Assembly: GCF_014050145.1 (NCBI RefSeq)
Contig: NZ_JACFYF010000001.1
Location: forward strand, 865,571 to 929,570
From: Vibrio marinisediminis
Lineage (GTDB): Bacteria > Pseudomonadota > Gammaproteobacteria > Enterobacterales > Vibrionaceae
Length of the DNA stretch: 64,000 bases
Direction of reading: 5' to 3'
The position numbers were made by a program, and so were the translations under genes. Each line of letters opens with the position of its first letter. Within the stretch, counting starts at the first letter, position 1. This document shows, one piece after another, positions 42,628 through 52,286 of this stretch. The notes under the pieces were generated by a model that saw only the letters and a list, made by a program, of their open reading frames with translations, ran no database searches and was not told the origin of the DNA.

Positions 42628-43242
42628 ATGCACTCAATTATTGTCGAAGACAAACCAATACAGCCTAGTAAGGTATTGTGTGTTGGTCGGAATTACCTCG
42701 ATCACATCAAAGAGCTCAACAATACCATTCCTGAACAAATGGTGGTGTTTAACAAACCTTCAACGGCGATTACCTCTCAGCTCAGTTCTTATCAGCAAGA
42801 AATGCTTCATTATGAAGGTGAGATTTGCTTCGTGGTTAAAGATGGACAATTGTCTGCCGTTGGAATTGGTCTTGATCTTACAAAGCGTCAGTTACAGGCG
42901 CGGCTTAAACAGCAAGGTTTACCTTGGGAGAGAGCAAAAGCATTTGATGGCTCGGCAGTGTTTAGTCGATTCATCTCTTTAGATGGCTTAGATATTGAAG
43001 AGTTAGAGATTGAGCTATTTATTAACTGTGTTCGTGTGCAGCGAGGCAGCGTCAAGCAGATGATGTATACGCCACAAGTGATCCTTAATGAATTGAAAAG
43101 CTACACCACGCTGTGTGATGGTGACGTGATCATGACGGGGACACCGAAAGGGGTTGGCGAGGTTCAGCATGGCGATATTTTCCTTGGTCGCTTATTGTAT
43201 GCTGGCAATACTTTGATAGAAATAGAGTGGCTTGCCAACTAG
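42628..43242 (+). CDS. fumarylacetoacetate hydrolase (FAH) family protein
   Basis: 204 residues from the ATG at 42628 (CAGGGA upstream). KVLCVGRNYLDHIKELNN (about 15-32), the metal-binding HYEGEICFVV (near 63), FDGSAVFSRF and TGTPKGVGEVQHGD (near 173) are the FAH-family signatures. Members hydrolyse or decarboxylate acylpyruvates or oxaloacetate in the cytoplasm; E. coli YcgM is a near match in size. The exact substrate is unknown. Overlapping frames at 42560-42982 are shadows. Confidence 0.9.
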   Translation: MHSIIVEDKPIQPSKVLCVGRNYLDHIKELNNTIPEQMVVFNKPSTAITSQLSSYQQEMLHYEGEICFVVKDGQLSAVGIGLDLTKRQLQARLKQQGLPWERAKAFDGSAVFSRFISLDGLDIEELEIELFINCVRVQRGSVKQMMYTPQVILNELKSYTTLCDGDVIMTGTPKGVGEVQHGDIFLGRLLYAGNTLIEIEWLAN

Positions 43243-43265
43243 GCACAGATATACCGAATTAAGAG

Positions 43266-43294
43266 ACAAACGCCAGCGCAATGCTGGCGTTTGT
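43266..43294. terminator. bidirectional hairpin between FAH and azlD genes
   Basis: Perfect 12-bp stem ACAAACGCCAGC/GCTGGCGTTTGT with a 5-nt loop between convergent genes. T tract is weak on either side. Confidence 0.65.
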
Positions 43295-43310
43295 CGTTGT
43301 AAGTGACGAG

Positions 43311-43625
43311 TTAAAAGACCAAGTTATTTAGAACGAGAAAGACAACCATACTGAGAACTGTAGTCAGCAATACATTGCCCGTTTTATAGATGATGACACA
43401 GGCGAGGATTGCGCAGATTAAATAGGGGTTGTCGACGGCAATCCATAATTCACCCTCGGGTGAGAAAACAATCGGCGCGAGAATCGCGGTGAGTACTGCG
43501 GGACCAGAGTAGCCCAACATGCTTTGTAATTGCGGCGCTAGGCGCAACGGTAACTTAGGTTCGAGAAATACATATCGGCTAAAGAATACCAGCGCAGCCA
43601 TTGCTAATATCGAAAATAGGATCAT
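43311..43625 (-). CDS. azlD: AzlD-family branched-chain amino acid exporter small subunit
   Basis: 104 residues with three to four membrane helices; FSRYVFLEPKLPLRLAPQ and YSGPAVLTAILAPIVF are typical of AzlD. It overlaps the stop of azlC by 4 nt and pairs with it to export branched-chain or related amino acids. The family assignment is firm; the substrate is inferred. Confidence 0.9.
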   Translation of the reverse strand: MILFSILAMAALVFFSRYVFLEPKLPLRLAPQLQSMLGYSGPAVLTAILAPIVFSPEGELWIAVDNPYLICAILACVIIYKTGNVLLTTVLSMVVFLVLNNLVF

Positions 43626-44332
43626 TGCGCGCTCCTCGTCAGGGTTTCAACTAGATAGCCTGCAAACATGCCCCCAATGCTGGCGATCATAAGCGCCCCT
43701 TCAAACTGCATCAAATTCAAAGTAACAGATAATGCAAGCGCAACGAAAACCGCCACAAGAGTGGGCGAGTTTTTAATATTGGGGATCACCAAAGCAATAA
43801 ACGTGGCAGCCACGGCAAACTCTAAACCGAGTTCATTCAGTGCGGGTATGTAGCTTCCTGCTACGATGCCGACCAAGGTGGCGAGGTTCCAACAAAGATA
43901 GAAGCTAAGCCCTGCCCCAAGTGCATACCATGGTTCAAAGCGCTGTTCAGATTGATTGCCACAGATGGCAAATAGCTCATCTGTGAGTAAATAACCAAGG
44001 GCAAGACGCCAACGAAGTGGAAGTTTACCAATCTTATCGCGCATTGAAACGCTATAGAGAAAGTGACGAGAAGTAATAAACAGTGTGGTGAGCAACAGGG
44101 TGGTGATTCCGACACCCGCTTTAATCATTCCTGTCGCCACCAATTGAGCCGAGCCAGCAAATAGAATGGCGGATAACGCTTGGCTTTCAAGTGGTGAAAG
44201 ACCAGACTCGATAGCATAGGATCCCGCTAATAATCCCCACGGGATCACCGCCACACTGAGCGGGATCATCGCAATAGTGCCTTGCATAAATAGCGAATGT
44301 CGATTTGGCATAATTTGAACTTCTGTATTCAC
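43622..44332 (-). CDS. azlC: AzlC-family branched-chain amino acid exporter large subunit
   Basis: 236 residues from a GTG at 44332, chosen because AGGGAGA lies 8 nt upstream; the ATG at 44311 has a poor site and the TTG at 44386 is unlikely. Six to seven membrane helices, with IPLSVAVIPWGLLAGSYA, SALLFAGSAQ-like AILFAGSAQLVATG and TDELFAIC as family marks. Coupled to azlD. An AraC-type gene sits 90 bp upstream on the same strand and may regulate the pair. Confidence 0.9.
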   Translation of the reverse strand: MNTEVQIMPNRHSLFMQGTIAMIPLSVAVIPWGLLAGSYAIESGLSPLESQALSAILFAGSAQLVATGMIKAGVGITTLLLTTLFITSRHFLYSVSMRDKIGKLPLRWRLALGYLLTDELFAICGNQSEQRFEPWYALGAGLSFYLCWNLATLVGIVAGSYIPALNELGLEFAVAATFIALVIPNIKNSPTLVAVFVALALSVTLNLMQFEGALMIASIGGMFAGYLVETLTRSAQ

Positions 44333-44421
44333 GGTATAATTCTCCCTAACTAGATGGCTTATTTCGCCATATTTCGCAGGGAACAAATTGGATGAAATTG
44401 CTCTTTATTGCTGTTCTGTTG

Positions 44422-45252
44422 TTAAACGAGCGACTTGATATATTGTTTCGGTGTTACACCCATAGCGCGCTTAAAGTGACGGTGAAGGTGGCTTTGGTCA
44501 TGAAAGCCTGATTCTTGCGCAATATCAGATAATGAATGCCCTTGCTTCATTAAGCGAATAGCGTAATGAAGGCGAGACTGCACTTGGTAAGCGTGGGGAG
44601 GGAAGCCAAATTCCTTTTGAAACGAACGAGCAAAATGATAAGGGCTCAGGTTGGCTAGTTGCGCGAGCTCTTCAAGCGAGACATCCGCTTGTGGAAAGTC
44701 ATCAAGAAACTCTTTGGCAATAAGTAATTGCTGCTTGCTACGGGTTGTCGGTTGATACTCACGTCGCTTCTTGCCGTGACGGCTCATAAGCTTAACTAAA
44801 GTCCCGTAAACCAGCGTTTCTCTTAATAGCCTATTATCGGAATTCTCAAGTGTGTTGAATACTAATCTAAGCTGCTGAGCCATCTCTGGGTCATAAACGA
44901 CGGGTTCAGGGAAATAAGGAATAACCGGTTCGGAGTGTAGACCTTGCGTGAGTGCGGCAAACTGTTCGGGTACTGGGTACATCGCTTTGTATTCCCATCC
45001 ATCTTCAGTGGCACTTTGTCCATTGTGAACCTGATCAGCATTGACCAAGATAATGCTATCTTGCGGTGCAACGTGGTTGCCACCATTGCGGAAAAAACGT
45101 TGCGCCCCTTTTTCAATTACCCCAATGGTATAACCTTCATGGCTATGGCGAGAGAAATTATGAGTTTTGTATTTGGCCTCAATGAACTCAAGTCCACCCA
45201 ACTCTTTAGCCGTGTGAAATGTGGCGCCTTCTTTGACCTCTTTGCGACTCAT
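44422..45252 (-). CDS. AraC-family regulator
   Basis: 276 residues. Cupin-like N-terminus (about 25-95, HNFSRHSHEGYTIGVIEKG; ILVNADQVHNGQ) and a C-terminal double helix-turn-helix (about 175-275: VSLEELAQLANLSPYHFARS; LSDIAQESGFHDQSHLHRHF, GVTPKQYIKS). This ligand-sensing type is often found beside LysE or AzlCD amino acid exporters, both of which are its neighbours here. The effector is unknown. Confidence 0.9.
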   Translation of the reverse strand: MSRKEVKEGATFHTAKELGGLEFIEAKYKTHNFSRHSHEGYTIGVIEKGAQRFFRNGGNHVAPQDSIILVNADQVHNGQSATEDGWEYKAMYPVPEQFAALTQGLHSEPVIPYFPEPVVYDPEMAQQLRLVFNTLENSDNRLLRETLVYGTLVKLMSRHGKKRREYQPTTRSKQQLLIAKEFLDDFPQADVSLEELAQLANLSPYHFARSFQKEFGFPPHAYQVQSRLHYAIRLMKQGHSLSDIAQESGFHDQSHLHRHFKRAMGVTPKQYIKSLV

Positions 45253-45502
45253 TTAGCCACTCCCTGTGAAAGCTGATCAATTTAGCCTAGCTCAATCCAT
45301 CAATAAATTTTTGTACAAAATTGCTGTATTTGCTCAACAACATAGCACAATTTATTTGAACAGCTTACTTGCCAGCTCATAAAGACAAACGCCATAGGTG
45401 GCATATAGTCTAGATAAATTGGATATATTAGAGAATTGGTCTGGATCTGATCTTATTTGAGATATAAAATCCGCGCAGTCTTGTTCTGAACAATTTATAA
45501 TC

Positions 45503-46138
45503 ATGATTGATATGTCTGTAATGCCGCTTTATTTGACGGCAGTGGTCGCACTTTTGCTGTTACCTGGTCCCGATATGTTGCTTATTGCTAGCTCGAGTAT
45601 GAGCTATGGGCGTCGAGTTGGCGTTTTTGCTAGCTTAGGTAACGCAACATCTGGAATTATTCTTACCTTTTTGGCTGCTCTTGGTGTGTCTGCATTAATT
45701 GCCATGAGCCCATTCGCATTGAAAGCTTTACACCTAATTGGTGGTGCTTACTTGCTAAAAATGGGTTGGGATTGCGTGCGCTCACAAGCGGCAGATGCCC
45801 CAAGCCTAGATCAACAAAATAAGATGGCAGCAACCTTTTACCAGCGCGCGTTAGTCACGAACTTACTTAACCCGAAAGCTCTGGTTTTCTTCGTTATGTT
45901 TTTGCCTCAGTTTGTTTCTAGCAATATTGAAGCAAGCTCAGGTGAACAGATGCTTGCGCTTGGGTTTGTATTAAACGTATTGGGTTTACTGTTTAATTTA
46001 GTCTTGGTTGCGTTAGTCGGCACCTTAGGGAAAGGGTTACTTGAAAACGCCAAATTCCGAAACTATCAGCATAAGTTTATGGGTGCTATCTTCCTTGTTT
46101 TAGCTATTTGGATGCTAAGTTCCTTTTTTAGTGGATAG
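45503..46138 (+). CDS. LysE/RhtB-family amino acid exporter
   Basis: 211 residues with six membrane helices. LLLLPGPDMLLIASSSMSYG near 16-35 carries the family GPxxL signature and GGAYLLKMGWD near 76-86 is the second. It exports amino acids such as homoserine or threonine; the exact substrate is not readable. Several in-frame ATGs (45503, 45512, 45521) compete and no ribosome site is decisive. Divergent from the AraC gene across 250 bp. Confidence 0.9.
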   Translation: MIDMSVMPLYLTAVVALLLLPGPDMLLIASSSMSYGRRVGVFASLGNATSGIILTFLAALGVSALIAMSPFALKALHLIGGAYLLKMGWDCVRSQAADAPSLDQQNKMAATFYQRALVTNLLNPKALVFFVMFLPQFVSSNIEASSGEQMLALGFVLNVLGLLFNLVLVALVGTLGKGLLENAKFRNYQHKFMGAIFLVLAIWMLSSFFSG

Positions 46139-46153
46139 ATAACGTTATAATTG

Positions 46154-46181
46154 AAAAAACCAGCATGACGCTGGTTTTTTT
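46154..46181 (+). terminator. terminator of the LysE-family gene
   Basis: AACCAGC/GCTGGTT stem with flanking A and T runs, 15 nt after the stop. Confidence 0.85.
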
Positions 46182-46220
46182 ATATGTGTTGGTTTGTATT
46201 GGATATATAAGGAACGGTCT

Positions 46221-46640
46221 ATGCAAATGGAATTTATCATCGACCCGCCAGAATCGGTGAGAAGTGCGATTTTATCAGGCTTGCGAAGCTACAATTTACA
46301 GTTCTTTCCACACGATGAAAGCAAAACCATTGCTTGTGTGGTGAAAGATGACCAAGGCGAATTTAGCGGTGGATTGTTTGGTGAAATCTACACTAATACG
46401 TTGTTTGTTGAATACTTTTGGTTAGATGAGAGTAAACGTAAATCAGGTTTGGGAACGCAGGTATTCCAACGTGTTGAAGATGAGGTCAAACAGCTCGGTG
46501 TGACGGATATTTGTTTGGATACATTTACCTTCCAAGCCCGAGAGTTCTATTTAAAACTGGGCTTTAGTGAAGTCGGGCGCTTCTCGGGTTTTCCGATGGC
46601 GGGCGTTGATAAGATCTTCCTGCAAAAGCAGATTAGTTAG
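46221..46640 (+). CDS. GNAT-family N-acetyltransferase
   Basis: 139 residues from the ATG at 46221 (AAGGA 8 nt upstream). Acetyl-CoA binding segment RKSGLGTQVFQRVEDE near 80 (R-x-x-G-x-G/A), the preceding strand LFVEYFWLDES, and the C-terminal TFQAREFYLKLGFSEVGR are all GNAT features. Substrate unknown. Confidence 0.88.
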   Translation: MQMEFIIDPPESVRSAILSGLRSYNLQFFPHDESKTIACVVKDDQGEFSGGLFGEIYTNTLFVEYFWLDESKRKSGLGTQVFQRVEDEVKQLGVTDICLDTFTFQAREFYLKLGFSEVGRFSGFPMAGVDKIFLQKQIS

Positions 46641-46684
46641 TATCAAATAGGTGCGCTTATTCTGTCGTGCCCATTTTACCAATT

Positions 46685-47026
46685 CTAGTTGTAGACCATG
46701 CCTTTTAATAAAGGAGTGAGAGCGGCTTTTTCTTCCTCTTCACTCAGTGGTTTTTCAGCTTTCCCTATCAACAAAGAGACGCATTGAATAAACGGATCAA
46801 CATTCGGTTGTTGTTCGTTATTCGCATTGCTCGCTATCTCCAACGTTCGGTCAAACTGCGCTGTTTGGGTGGTTTTATCAACGCTCAGTTGTATCGCTAT
46901 ATCGTACTGCGCCCCTTCAGGAAGCAGTGCGCTGCATTTTTCAATACTCGCGGTGTCACCATAAGCGTGTGCATATGAAACAAAGCCTATCGCCAACACT
47001 GAAAGTGAATGTTTAAAACGTATCAT
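46685..47026 (-). CDS. small periplasmic protein of unknown function
   Basis: 113 residues. Signal peptide MIRFKHSLSVLAIGFVSYAHA then a mature part of about 92 residues with two cysteines (IEKCSALL and FIQCVSLL) likely to be disulfide bonded. The pattern of beta-strand QLSVDKTTQTAQFDRTLEI suggests a small lipoprotein-like or energy-transducer-like fold, but no family is recognised. Confidence 0.62.
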   Translation of the reverse strand: MIRFKHSLSVLAIGFVSYAHAYGDTASIEKCSALLPEGAQYDIAIQLSVDKTTQTAQFDRTLEIASNANNEQQPNVDPFIQCVSLLIGKAEKPLSEEEEKAALTPLLKGMVYN

Positions 47027-47304
47027 GGCATTCTACTCTTCGTTATTTGTTTTTCGAGATTAGGGGAAATAGTGACAATTATTGCCCGTCTCTATTTGAA
47101 GAATAGTCAATATATTCGATTTTTCTCTGATTGAAGTGTTCAACGTGTATTGCCAAGCCCTATCGCTATGGAAGCTCAAAGTTGACAAAAATGAATTCGC
47201 CATTTGAGCAGACGTGACCGTGACGAGTTAACCAAGGAGAGAGGCAGTAAACAATTAAGCAGATACCCGACATGGAAATATCTGCTTAATTATCAGTTGT
47301 ATAG

Positions 47305-49008
47305 TTAAATCATATGTTGGTGTTCCGCTATCAACATATCCATAACTAATTGTGCTTTGTCTTGTGCCGTTTGGAAATCATCACCTGTATCGAACGCTTC
47401 AACCACTTCGTAATAGCATTTCAGTTTTGGTTCAGTACCTGACGGTCTAACAATTACCCGAGCGCCGCCTGATAAGTGGTAAATCAAAACATCACTGGCG
47501 GGTAGGTCAATTGTCTCGCTGCTGCCGTCAGAAAATGTCCGTAGTTGTGATTTTAAATCTTCAGTTATCTCTACTATACGCCCAGCGATAGCGGTGGGAG
47601 GGTTAGCACGCAGCTTGTCACCAACAGGTGGAGAGTTTGGCGCTAGGGCAATACTACGTTGTGCATTAACGTACATGCCGTGTTGGCGGTACAAGCTTTC
47701 TAATTGATCCCAAATGGTTTTGCCTTTGCTGTGTAGTTCAGCTGTTAACTGAGCGAAAGCGACCAATGCTGATAGCCCGTCTTTATCCCAAACTTGATTG
47801 CCAACGGTGTAGCCTAGCGCTTCTTCGTAAGCAAATAGGAATTGATGATCGTCGGTTTGCTTTTGCATTGCCACATTGGTTAGCCATTTAAAGCCGGTGA
47901 GCGTTTGGTAATACTCTGCGCCGTGAGCATTGGCAATTTTATTGAGCAAACTTGAAGAGACAATGGTATTACCGACCAGTTGTTTACTCGCGTCTGTTTT
48001 TGTCAGTAGGTAGTGTCCAAATAGTGCGCCTACTTGGTCACCGGTGAGCATTTGGTATTCACCATCAGGTTTTCTTACGGCAACCGCAAAGCGATCCGCA
48101 TCAGGATCGTTCGCGCAAGCGAGCTCGGCAATGTGCTTTGTTGCCAGCGCCACCACCATATCCATAGCCCCTGCTTCTTCTGGGTTTGGAAAGTTAACGG
48201 TAGGGAAGCTGCCATCCGGTTCACGTTGTTCTTTTACACTGTAAACCTTATCAAAGCCTGCATCGGCTAAGAGTGTTTCCGCCATTTTCGCGCCAACGCC
48301 GTGCATTGCAGTATAGGCAACGGCAATACCAGTCGGGTCGGTATGATTTGCCAGCAGTGGATTGGCGTTCATCGCATCTCGGTATGATTGATAATAATCG
48401 TCTTTCAGCCAAACGAGTCTATCTAGGGCTACCGCTTCTTCAACACAAAGCAACTCTAGCGGGGATTCTGCCGCAATATCAATATGATGTGCGATACCTG
48501 AGTCGTGAGGAGGAATGATCTGTGCGCCGTTCTCCCAATAGACTTTAAACCCGTTATATTCTGGTGGATTGTGGCTCGCGGTGACAACGACTGCCGCCAC
48601 GGTATTGAGGTGTTTAACACCAAAGGCAACAATCGGTGTTGCCGCGACATCGTGGGTTAAGTAAACCTTGATCCCAAGCGCGGTGAGAACCGCGGCTGTG
48701 TCGTGGGCAAACTGCTTTGAATCCGCCCGACCATCGTAGCCAATGACGACACCGCGCTGCTTGGTGTCGTCAAATTGGGTAAGTAAATATTGCCCTAGTC
48801 CAGTTGCAGTTTGTTGAATAACTAATCGATTCATGCGGTTAGGACCGCAGCCGACTTTGCCTCTTAAGCCAGCAGTACCAAATTCAAGACGACTACGAAA
48901 ACGATCCTCAAGCTCTAGCGTTTGCTTTTCATCAATAAGGCGTTGTAACTCTTCGCGAGTTTTAGGGTCGGGATCGATTGCCAGCCACTGGGTAATTTGT
49001 TCTGTCAT
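47305..49008 (-). CDS. phosphoglucomutase / phosphomannomutase family phospho-sugar mutase
   Basis: 567 residues from the ATG at 49008 (GAGGG 8 nt upstream); the longer frame starts inside an intergenic repeat. The active phosphoserine loop VVVTASHNPPEYNGFK is near 135-150, the magnesium loop CANDPDADRFA near 305, the sugar loop FAYEEALGYTVG near 385, and the phosphate-binding RPSGTEPKLK near 520. Size and order match PgcA/PGM2-type mutases, which interconvert hexose 1- and 6-phosphates. It supplies UDP-glucose precursors. Monocistronic. Confidence 0.92.
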   Translation of the reverse strand: MTEQITQWLAIDPDPKTREELQRLIDEKQTLELEDRFRSRLEFGTAGLRGKVGCGPNRMNRLVIQQTATGLGQYLLTQFDDTKQRGVVIGYDGRADSKQFAHDTAAVLTALGIKVYLTHDVAATPIVAFGVKHLNTVAAVVVTASHNPPEYNGFKVYWENGAQIIPPHDSGIAHHIDIAAESPLELLCVEEAVALDRLVWLKDDYYQSYRDAMNANPLLANHTDPTGIAVAYTAMHGVGAKMAETLLADAGFDKVYSVKEQREPDGSFPTVNFPNPEEAGAMDMVVALATKHIAELACANDPDADRFAVAVRKPDGEYQMLTGDQVGALFGHYLLTKTDASKQLVGNTIVSSSLLNKIANAHGAEYYQTLTGFKWLTNVAMQKQTDDHQFLFAYEEALGYTVGNQVWDKDGLSALVAFAQLTAELHSKGKTIWDQLESLYRQHGMYVNAQRSIALAPNSPPVGDKLRANPPTAIAGRIVEITEDLKSQLRTFSDGSSETIDLPASDVLIYHLSGGARVIVRPSGTEPKLKCYYEVVEAFDTGDDFQTAQDKAQLVMDMLIAEHQHMI

Positions 49009-49029
49009 GTGTATTCCCTCTTCTGGAGT

Positions 49030-49156
49030 TATACCCGTCATACTTGAAGTTGCAGCGGTGTTGGCTGTGTTCGTGCGCCCCAATCACATCGTTCACCTAT
49101 GCTCAGGGGACTTTCTTACTTGCCGCCTACCTGTGGCTTCAAGTTTCTTGGGTATA
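49030..49156. repeat. palindromic intergenic repeat element (~127 bp)
   Basis: The ends are an imperfect inverted repeat: TATACCCgtcatACTTGAAG at 49030 and CTTCAAGTttcttGGGTATA at 49137-49156. The middle can form further short stems. No frame runs through it. Its placement between genes and palindromic ends match the ERIC-like or MITE-like elements known in Vibrio and enterobacteria, which can fold into RNA hairpins. It lies 20 bp upstream of the mutase start. Confidence 0.7.
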
Positions 49157-49470
49157 TACATAAATATTAGATGATAGTAGTTATCATTTAAGAGAGCGCA
49201 ATCGCTAAACCAATTAGTCATATCATCAGCTTGCACATTTTAAATTCGCTAACTAGCCTTAATTAACATAAATATAACATTTTGCGTCAGTTTTAGGTTA
49301 GCCCATCCAAGCTGTTATTACCTAGTAAGCTTGGTAATTCCAGATACGAGCGCAAGGATTGCACGATATCGAGAAAGGATGTGAATGGGTATCGGGTGTT
49401 CTGCGTAAAAGTGATTGAACCCTTGGTTTTTGGCATCTCGTATGAGAGCAGAGACAAGAGGAGACCTCTT
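49157..49470. other. upstream region of the cytochrome oxidase operon
   Basis: About 310 bp with the presumed promoter. In-frame GTG codons from 49381 extend coxB upstream but lack ribosome sites and would bury its signal peptide, so this is treated as leader. CCAAGCTGTTATTACCTAGTAAGCTTGG near 49308-49335 forms a short imperfect hairpin (CCAAGC/GCTTGG). Confidence 0.5.
49456..49470 (+). promoter_or_regulatory. hairpin occluding the coxB ribosome site
   Basis: AAGAGG-AGA-CCTCTT is a perfect 6-bp stem whose left arm and loop contain the only good Shine-Dalgarno sequence (AGGAG) for the TTG start at 49471. If it forms in mRNA it would hide the ribosome site. Confidence 0.55.
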
Positions 49471-50637
49471 TTGAAGAGAATACCAGTAACGGTGTGGCTG
49501 ACATTGGAAGTTTTTGCTGCAACTTGGGCATCATCGACCTTCGCCGAAGACAACGTGTTAAACATGACTCAGGGTGTGACCCAAATCAGTGAAGAGGTTT
49601 ATCACCTTCACATGCTGATTTTTTACATCTGTTGTGCGATTGCACTGGTCGTTTTTGGTGCAATGTTCTATTCGATATATAAACATCGAAAGTCGAAGGG
49701 GGCTGTCGCTGCTCATTTCCACGAAAGCACTAAAGTGGAAATTGTATGGACAGTGATTCCCATCATTATCCTTATTGCCATGGCTGTTCCCGCGACTAAA
49801 ACACTCCTCGCCATGGAAGATACTTCTCAATCTGACCTCACTATTAAAATAACTGGCTCACAATGGAAATGGCATTACAGCTATTTTGAGCAAGATGTTG
49901 AGTTTTTCAGTTTACTGGCGACCACGCAAAATCAAATTGATGGCATTGAAGCAAAAGGGGCGCACTACTTACTTGAAGTGGATAACGCACTGGTGTTGCC
50001 AATCAACCGGAAAATCCGTTTCTTACTCACTTCTGATGATGTGATTCACTCTTGGTGGGTGCCTGATTTTGCTGTCAAAAAAGATACTATTCCCGGTTTT
50101 ATCAACGAAGCGTGGACCAAGATTGACAAGCCCGGCGTCTACCGAGGGCAGTGCGCTGAACTGTGTGGTCGAGCCCATGGATTTATGCCAATAGTGGTGC
50201 ATGCCATGGCGGAGGATGAATACGATACTTGGCTAGAAGGCAAGAAAGCGGAACTGGCTTTGGCTAAACAACAAGCGGCTGATGCTCTAAGCAGTGAATT
50301 GAGCATGGAAGAACTGATGCAAATCGGTGAGAAGGTTTATGTTGAGCGCTGCGCCGTATGCCACCAAGCGAACGGTGAGGGTATTCCCGGTGCGTTTCCT
50401 GCGATTAAGGGGAGCAAAATTGCCACTGGCGATGTTGATGTGCATATCGATACCATCGTGAACGGCCGTGCTGGTACCGCAATGCAAGCGTTTGATAATC
50501 AACTGACTGAAAAAGAGATCGCTGCGGTTATTACTTATCAACGTAATGGTTTTGAAAACAACACCGGTGATGTCGTGCAGGCTTCTGACATTAACAGTTT
50601 TAAAACGCAAGGTCAGGGCACTAAGGAGGAACAATGA
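49471..50637 (+). CDS. coxB: cytochrome c oxidase subunit II with fused cytochrome c domain
   Basis: 388 residues from a TTG at 49471, chosen because GGAG lies 7 nt upstream and it gives the signal peptide [20 protein letters not shown]. Two membrane helices (about 50-72 and 90-112). The CuA domain has all ligands: HSWWVPDF, then [14 protein letters not shown] (Cys, Glu, Cys, His, Met). The C-terminus has a heme c domain: CAVCHQ near 290 and Met in TAMQAF. It accepts electrons from cytochrome c and passes them to subunit I. First gene of the oxidase operon; overlaps coxA by 4 nt. Confidence 0.95.
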   Translation: MKRIPVTVWLTLEVFAATWASSTFAEDNVLNMTQGVTQISEEVYHLHMLIFYICCAIALVVFGAMFYSIYKHRKSKGAVAAHFHESTKVEIVWTVIPIIILIAMAVPATKTLLAMEDTSQSDLTIKITGSQWKWHYSYFEQDVEFFSLLATTQNQIDGIEAKGAHYLLEVDNALVLPINRKIRFLLTSDDVIHSWWVPDFAVKKDTIPGFINEAWTKIDKPGVYRGQCAELCGRAHGFMPIVVHAMAEDEYDTWLEGKKAELALAKQQAADALSSELSMEELMQIGEKVYVERCAVCHQANGEGIPGAFPAIKGSKIATGDVDVHIDTIVNGRAGTAMQAFDNQLTEKEIAAVITYQRNGFENNTGDVVQASDINSFKTQGQGTKEEQ

Positions 50638-52274
50638 AAACCTCAACTCCTCAAAAAGAGAAATCGTCACCAGTTACTGATGCTGAACTGAGTCGCGCAA
50701 ATTCGAGTGTAGCTTTAGATCATGAAGAACATCATGCCCCGAAAGGCTTTGCTCGCTGGGTGTATTCTACCAACCATAAAGATATTGGCACCCTATACCT
50801 CTGGTTCAGCTTCATCATGTTTTTAACCGGTGGGGCAATGGCGATGATTATACGTGCCGAATTGTTCCAACCGGGGCTACAACTGGTCGATCCGCACTTC
50901 TTTAATCAAATGACCACCGTCCATGGTTTGATCATGGTGTTTGGCGCGGTAATGCCTGCCTTTACAGGGTTGGCGAACTGGATGATACCGATGATGATCG
51001 GCGCGCCAGATATGGCATTGCCACGAATGAATAACCTCAGCTTTTGGATTTTGCCATTTGCCTTTGCGATTCTGATTGCGTCGCTCTTTACTGAAGGCGG
51101 AGGTCCCGACTTTGGTTGGACTTTCTATGCGCCACTTTCAACCACATATGGTCCTGATAGTACTGCGCTGTTTGTGTTCTCGGTACATATTATGGGTATT
51201 AGCTCTATCATGGGGGCGATCAACGTCATCGTCACCATCGTTAATATGCGTGCGCCGGGAATGACATGGTTTAAGTTACCTATGTTCGTTTGGACTTGGC
51301 TAATCACCGCGTTCTTGTTGATTGCGGTAATGCCCGTGCTTGCGGGTGCTGTAACAATGATATTGACCGACAAGTACTTCGGCACATCGTTTTTTGATGC
51401 CGCTGGTGGCGGTGACCCGGTGATGTTCCAACATATCTTCTGGTTCTTCGGTCACCCTGAAGTTTACATTATGATTTTGCCATCATTCGGTATCATTTCC
51501 GCCATTATCCCTGCATTTAGCGGCAAAAAGCTGTTTGGCTACCACTCTATGGTCTACGCCACATGCAGTATTGCTTTACTCTCTTTCTTGGTCTGGGCGC
51601 ACCATATGTTTACCACGGGTATGCCCGTCTTTGCCGAACTGTTTTTCATGTACTGTACTATGTTGATTGCCGTACCAACTGGGGTGAAAGTGTTTAACTG
51701 GGTGGCGACAATGTGGCGTGGGGCAATGACATTTGAAACGCCAATGCTATTTGCGATTGCCTTTATCGTGCTATTCACCATTGGTGGCTTCTCAGGATTA
51801 ATGTTGGCGATTGTGCCAGCTGATTTCCAATACCACGATACCTACTTTGTCGTCGCGCACTTCCACTATGTGTTGGTTTCGGGGGCGGTATTCTCAATCA
51901 TGGCTGCGGCATACTATTGGTTGCCAAAATGGACGGGGCATATGTATGACCAAAGGCTCAGCCTATGGCATTTCTGGTGCTCTATCATTTCCGTAAATGT
52001 GTTGTTTTTCCCTATGCACTTCTTGGGACTGGCAGGTATGCCAAGGCGTATCCCCGATTATGCGATTCAATTTGCTGATGTGAATCAAATCGTCTCAATC
52101 GGCGGGTTTGCGTTTGGTTTGTCACAACTGATCTTCCTTTGGTTGGTGATCAAATGCATCAGAGGTGGGGAGAAGGTCGGAGACAAACCTTGGGAGCGAG
52201 CCGAAGGATTGGAATGGACGGTTCCGAGCCCAGCGCCACACCATACATTTTCAACACCGCCCAAAGTTGACTAG
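50634..52274 (+). CDS. coxA: cytochrome c oxidase subunit I (aa3-type)
   Basis: 546 residues, 12 membrane helices. Heme and copper ligands and proton-path residues are visible: [17 protein letters not shown] (heme a His), [12 protein letters not shown] (CuB His with cross-linked Tyr and the K-path Glu region), WAHHMF (two CuB His) and [12 protein letters not shown] (heme a3 and a His). It reduces oxygen to water at the inner membrane and pumps protons. Starts with an ATGA overlap on coxB; AAGGAGG just upstream gives a strong site. Confidence 0.97.
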   Translation: MKTSTPQKEKSSPVTDAELSRANSSVALDHEEHHAPKGFARWVYSTNHKDIGTLYLWFSFIMFLTGGAMAMIIRAELFQPGLQLVDPHFFNQMTTVHGLIMVFGAVMPAFTGLANWMIPMMIGAPDMALPRMNNLSFWILPFAFAILIASLFTEGGGPDFGWTFYAPLSTTYGPDSTALFVFSVHIMGISSIMGAINVIVTIVNMRAPGMTWFKLPMFVWTWLITAFLLIAVMPVLAGAVTMILTDKYFGTSFFDAAGGGDPVMFQHIFWFFGHPEVYIMILPSFGIISAIIPAFSGKKLFGYHSMVYATCSIALLSFLVWAHHMFTTGMPVFAELFFMYCTMLIAVPTGVKVFNWVATMWRGAMTFETPMLFAIAFIVLFTIGGFSGLMLAIVPADFQYHDTYFVVAHFHYVLVSGAVFSIMAAAYYWLPKWTGHMYDQRLSLWHFWCSIISVNVLFFPMHFLGLAGMPRRIPDYAIQFADVNQIVSIGGFAFGLSQLIFLWLVIKCIRGGEKVGDKPWERAEGLEWTVPSPAPHHTFSTPPKVD

Positions 52275-52286
52275 AGGTGAGTGGCT

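Noticed and set aside
42560-42982. 140-codon plus-strand frame overlapping the FAH-family gene
   Set aside because: Out of frame with the FAH gene, whose motifs are clear; the product has no recognisable features.
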